From assembly GCA_026984555.1 (NCBI GenBank), contig JALSRY010000568.1, forward strand, positions 1-9,304: a stretch of 9,304 nt of DNA, read 5' to 3'. The number at the start of each line of letters is the position of its first letter. Within the stretch, counting starts at the first letter, position 1. This document shows positions 8,033-9,304 of the stretch, piece after piece. This stretch comes from Phycisphaerae bacterium. Its GTDB lineage: Bacteria > Planctomycetota > Phycisphaerae > UBA1845 > Fen-1342. The notes beneath the pieces are model-generated. The model worked only from the letters and a program-made list of their open reading frames with translations, ran no database searches and was not told the DNA's origin. The translations under genes were made by a program, and so were the position numbers.

Positions 8033-8655
8033 TGTTCATGCGCCCGATCGATGTCGTGCTTCTGCTGGCGTTGCTGGCGTGCGTGCTGGTTACGTGGACG
8101 GCGGGGCGGGACTTTTCGCAGCCGAACGTCGAGTTTCTGCCGGACATGGCCCACTCGGTGGCCTACGACGCGTATGCTCCGAATCCGAACTTCCCGGACG
8201 GCAAGACGCTTCAGGCTCCGCCGGCGGGTACGATTCCGCGCGACCTGATGCCGCTGCACTACGCGGCGACGCCGGAGGACGCGGCCCGCGCCGGGCGTGA
8301 GCTGCGGAGTCCGCTTGTGGGCGACGATCCGAAGGTGCTTGCGCGGGGGGCGTTCGTGTTCGCGTCGTTTTGCCAGCCGTGTCATGGGCCGACCGGCGCG
8401 GGGGATGGTCCGGTCGCGCGGCGGGGTTTCCCGCCGCCGCCGCCGCTGGTGGCGAAACACGCTCGGCAGCTACGGGACGGCCAGATCTTCCACGTTGTGA
8501 CCTACGGCCAAGGCAACATGCCGTCGCACGCCACCCAGCTTTCGCGTCGCGACCGCTGGTGCGTGATTGCGCACATTCGAGAGCTTCAGCGGCGCAGCAG
8601 CGCTACGCGTCCGGTTTCGTCCAGCAAGCCGGCCGCCGGAGGCAAGAGGCCATGA
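8032..8655 (+). CDS. actE: ActE, monoheme cytochrome c subunit of alternative complex III
   Basis: A 207-residue periplasmic cytochrome c that forms the electron exit side of ACIII. One heme site CQPCH is at residues 114-118, followed by the class I pattern GPTGAGDGPV and RRGFPPPPPL. The likely sixth ligand is M163 in GQGNMPSHATQL. Residues 6-22 are hydrophobic and act as signal or anchor; LLAC at 14-17 is an imperfect lipobox, so acylation on C17 is possible, as ActE is a lipoprotein in some studied complexes. The middle part contains PNVEFLPDMAHSVAYDAY and PAGTIPR, the pre-heme region typical of ActE, which sets it apart from soluble cytochrome c. The C-terminal tail (after about 190) is basic and low in complexity. 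It overlaps actD by one base and actF by four bases. Confidence 0.93.
   Translation: MFMRPIDVVLLLALLACVLVTWTAGRDFSQPNVEFLPDMAHSVAYDAYAPNPNFPDGKTLQAPPAGTIPRDLMPLHYAATPEDAARAGRELRSPLVGDDPKVLARGAFVFASFCQPCHGPTGAGDGPVARRGFPPPPPLVAKHARQLRDGQIFHVVTYGQGNMPSHATQLSRRDRWCVIAHIRELQRRSSATRPVSSSKPAAGGKRP
8638..8642 (+). promoter_or_regulatory. Ribosome binding site of actF
   Basis: GGAGG lies in the last codons of actE, 9 bases before the actF ATG at 8652. It is one of the strongest Shine-Dalgarno matches in the window and supports the ATGA stop/start overlap as the real actF start. Confidence 0.65.
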
Positions 8656-9304
8656 CGCCATCGTCCGTTGACATCGAGCTTTCGGCATCCAAGCAGCGCC
8701 TGTTGAAATGGCTGGCGTTGATCGGTCTGGCGACGCTGGTGGTCGGGTGGTTCGTCGCTCCGGAGCGGACGTGGGCCAACCTGCTGCTCGTGAGTTTCTA
8801 TGCGGTCACGCTGGGTTTGGGCGGGGCGTTCTTCATCGCGTTGCAATACGCCTGCAACGCGGGCTGGGCGGTTGCGATTCGGCGCGTTCCCGAGGCGATG
8901 TGCAGGCTGTTGCCGCTGGGCGCGGCAGGGATCGCGGTCGTGCTGCTGTTCGGCGCTGCGTTGTATCCCTGGGCGGGAGCGGCGGGGGATGAGGGTCTCC
9001 GGGCGGGCTTCAAAGGAGCCTGGCTGGCACGGCCGTTTTTCGTCGCGCGGGGGCTGGTGTGTCTGGTGTTGTGGATCACGCTGGCGGCCGCCTTGGTTCA
9101 TGCTTCGCGCCGGCAGGATGTGGACGGCGATCCGGCTCACACGTGCGTCAGCCGGCGTATTTCGGGGCTGTTCATCGTCGTGTTCGCGTTGACGCTCAGT
9201 GTCGCCAGTTTTGACTGGATCATGTCGCTGGAACCCGCGTGGTACAGCACGATCTTCGCGGTGTACAACTTCGCGGGTGTCGTGGTCGGCGCGCTTGCCG
9301 TGAT
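8652..9304 (+). CDS. actF: ActF, second NrfD-like membrane subunit of alternative complex III (3' end outside window)
   Basis: An open frame of 217 complete codons plus two bases begins at ATG 8652 and runs off the right edge with no stop. It starts MTPSSVDIEL and continues into several hydrophobic segments: residues about 18-36, 42-65, 86-106, 128-149 and 167-186, the last followed by FDWIMSLEP (187-195) and then AWYSTIFAVYNFAG. That FDWIMSLEP-x-WYSTIF block is the clearest mark of ActF. In ACIII, ActF is homologous to ActC, spans the membrane about ten times and carries a proton path but no proven quinone site. The full protein should be roughly 400-450 residues, so about half is missing. 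The start is fixed by the four-base overlap with actE and GGAGG at 8638. Further act or oxidase genes would be expected downstream. Confidence 0.9.
   Translation, partial: MTPSSVDIELSASKQRLLKWLALIGLATLVVGWFVAPERTWANLLLVSFYAVTLGLGGAFFIALQYACNAGWAVAIRRVPEAMCRLLPLGAAGIAVVLLFGAALYPWAGAAGDEGLRAGFKGAWLARPFFVARGLVCLVLWITLAAALVHASRRQDVDGDPAHTCVSRRISGLFIVVFALTLSVASFDWIMSLEPAWYSTIFAVYNFAGVVVGALAV

Overview
The window is a gapless, single-strand (+) stretch of respiratory genes. In order it holds the end of narJ, then narI, a NarK-type nitrate/nitrite transporter, and the first six genes of an alternative complex III (ACIII) locus: actA, actB, actC, actD, actE and a truncated actF. Every gene was recognised from its own translated sequence. 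There are no RNA genes, mobile elements, CRISPR arrays or phage genes in view.

Region 1 (1-987) is the distal end of a membrane-bound nitrate reductase operon. NarJ is the chaperone for NarG maturation and NarI is the quinol-oxidising di-heme cytochrome b subunit with all four expected heme histidines. narG, narH and most of narJ should lie upstream. Region 2 (1008-2342) is an MFS transporter with the two glycine-rich nitrate signatures and the two substrate arginines of the NarK family. Region 3 (2343-2444) is the only real intergenic gap, about 100 bases, with no convincing promoter or terminator. Region 4 (2445-9304) encodes ACIII: the pentaheme cytochrome ActA, the large iron-sulfur protein ActB (a fused molybdopterin-oxidoreductase-like domain and a four-cluster ferredoxin domain), the ten-helix NrfD-family ActC, the two-helix ActD (DUF3341 family), the monoheme cytochrome ActE, and the second NrfD-like subunit ActF, which runs off the right edge. 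From actB to actF the genes overlap by 1 to 20 bases, so tight translational coupling is likely.

Together the locus describes two ways of oxidising membrane quinol: NarGHI passes electrons to cytoplasmic nitrate, while ACIII passes them through periplasmic hemes to soluble cytochrome c or a partner oxidase or reductase. NarK would bring nitrate in and/or export nitrite. ACIII is best known beside heme-copper oxidases, so its position directly behind nar-narK is the most notable point of the window. It suggests a facultative nitrate respirer or denitrifier that uses ACIII instead of cytochrome bc1.

The DNA is G+C-rich (clearly above 60 percent by eye), with strong G/C third-position preference and a uniform style across all genes, so nothing looks recently acquired. 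The host is a Gram-negative-type bacterium with periplasmic c-type cytochromes. ACIII occurs in Planctomycetota, Acidobacteriota, Bacteroidota/Rhodothermota, Chloroflexota, Myxococcota and others. A planctomycete-like or similar deep-branching host would fit, but the sequence alone does not decide it. No wholly novel system is evident; the points worth checking are the nar-ACIII linkage and the retained four-cysteine motif in the first domain of ActB.
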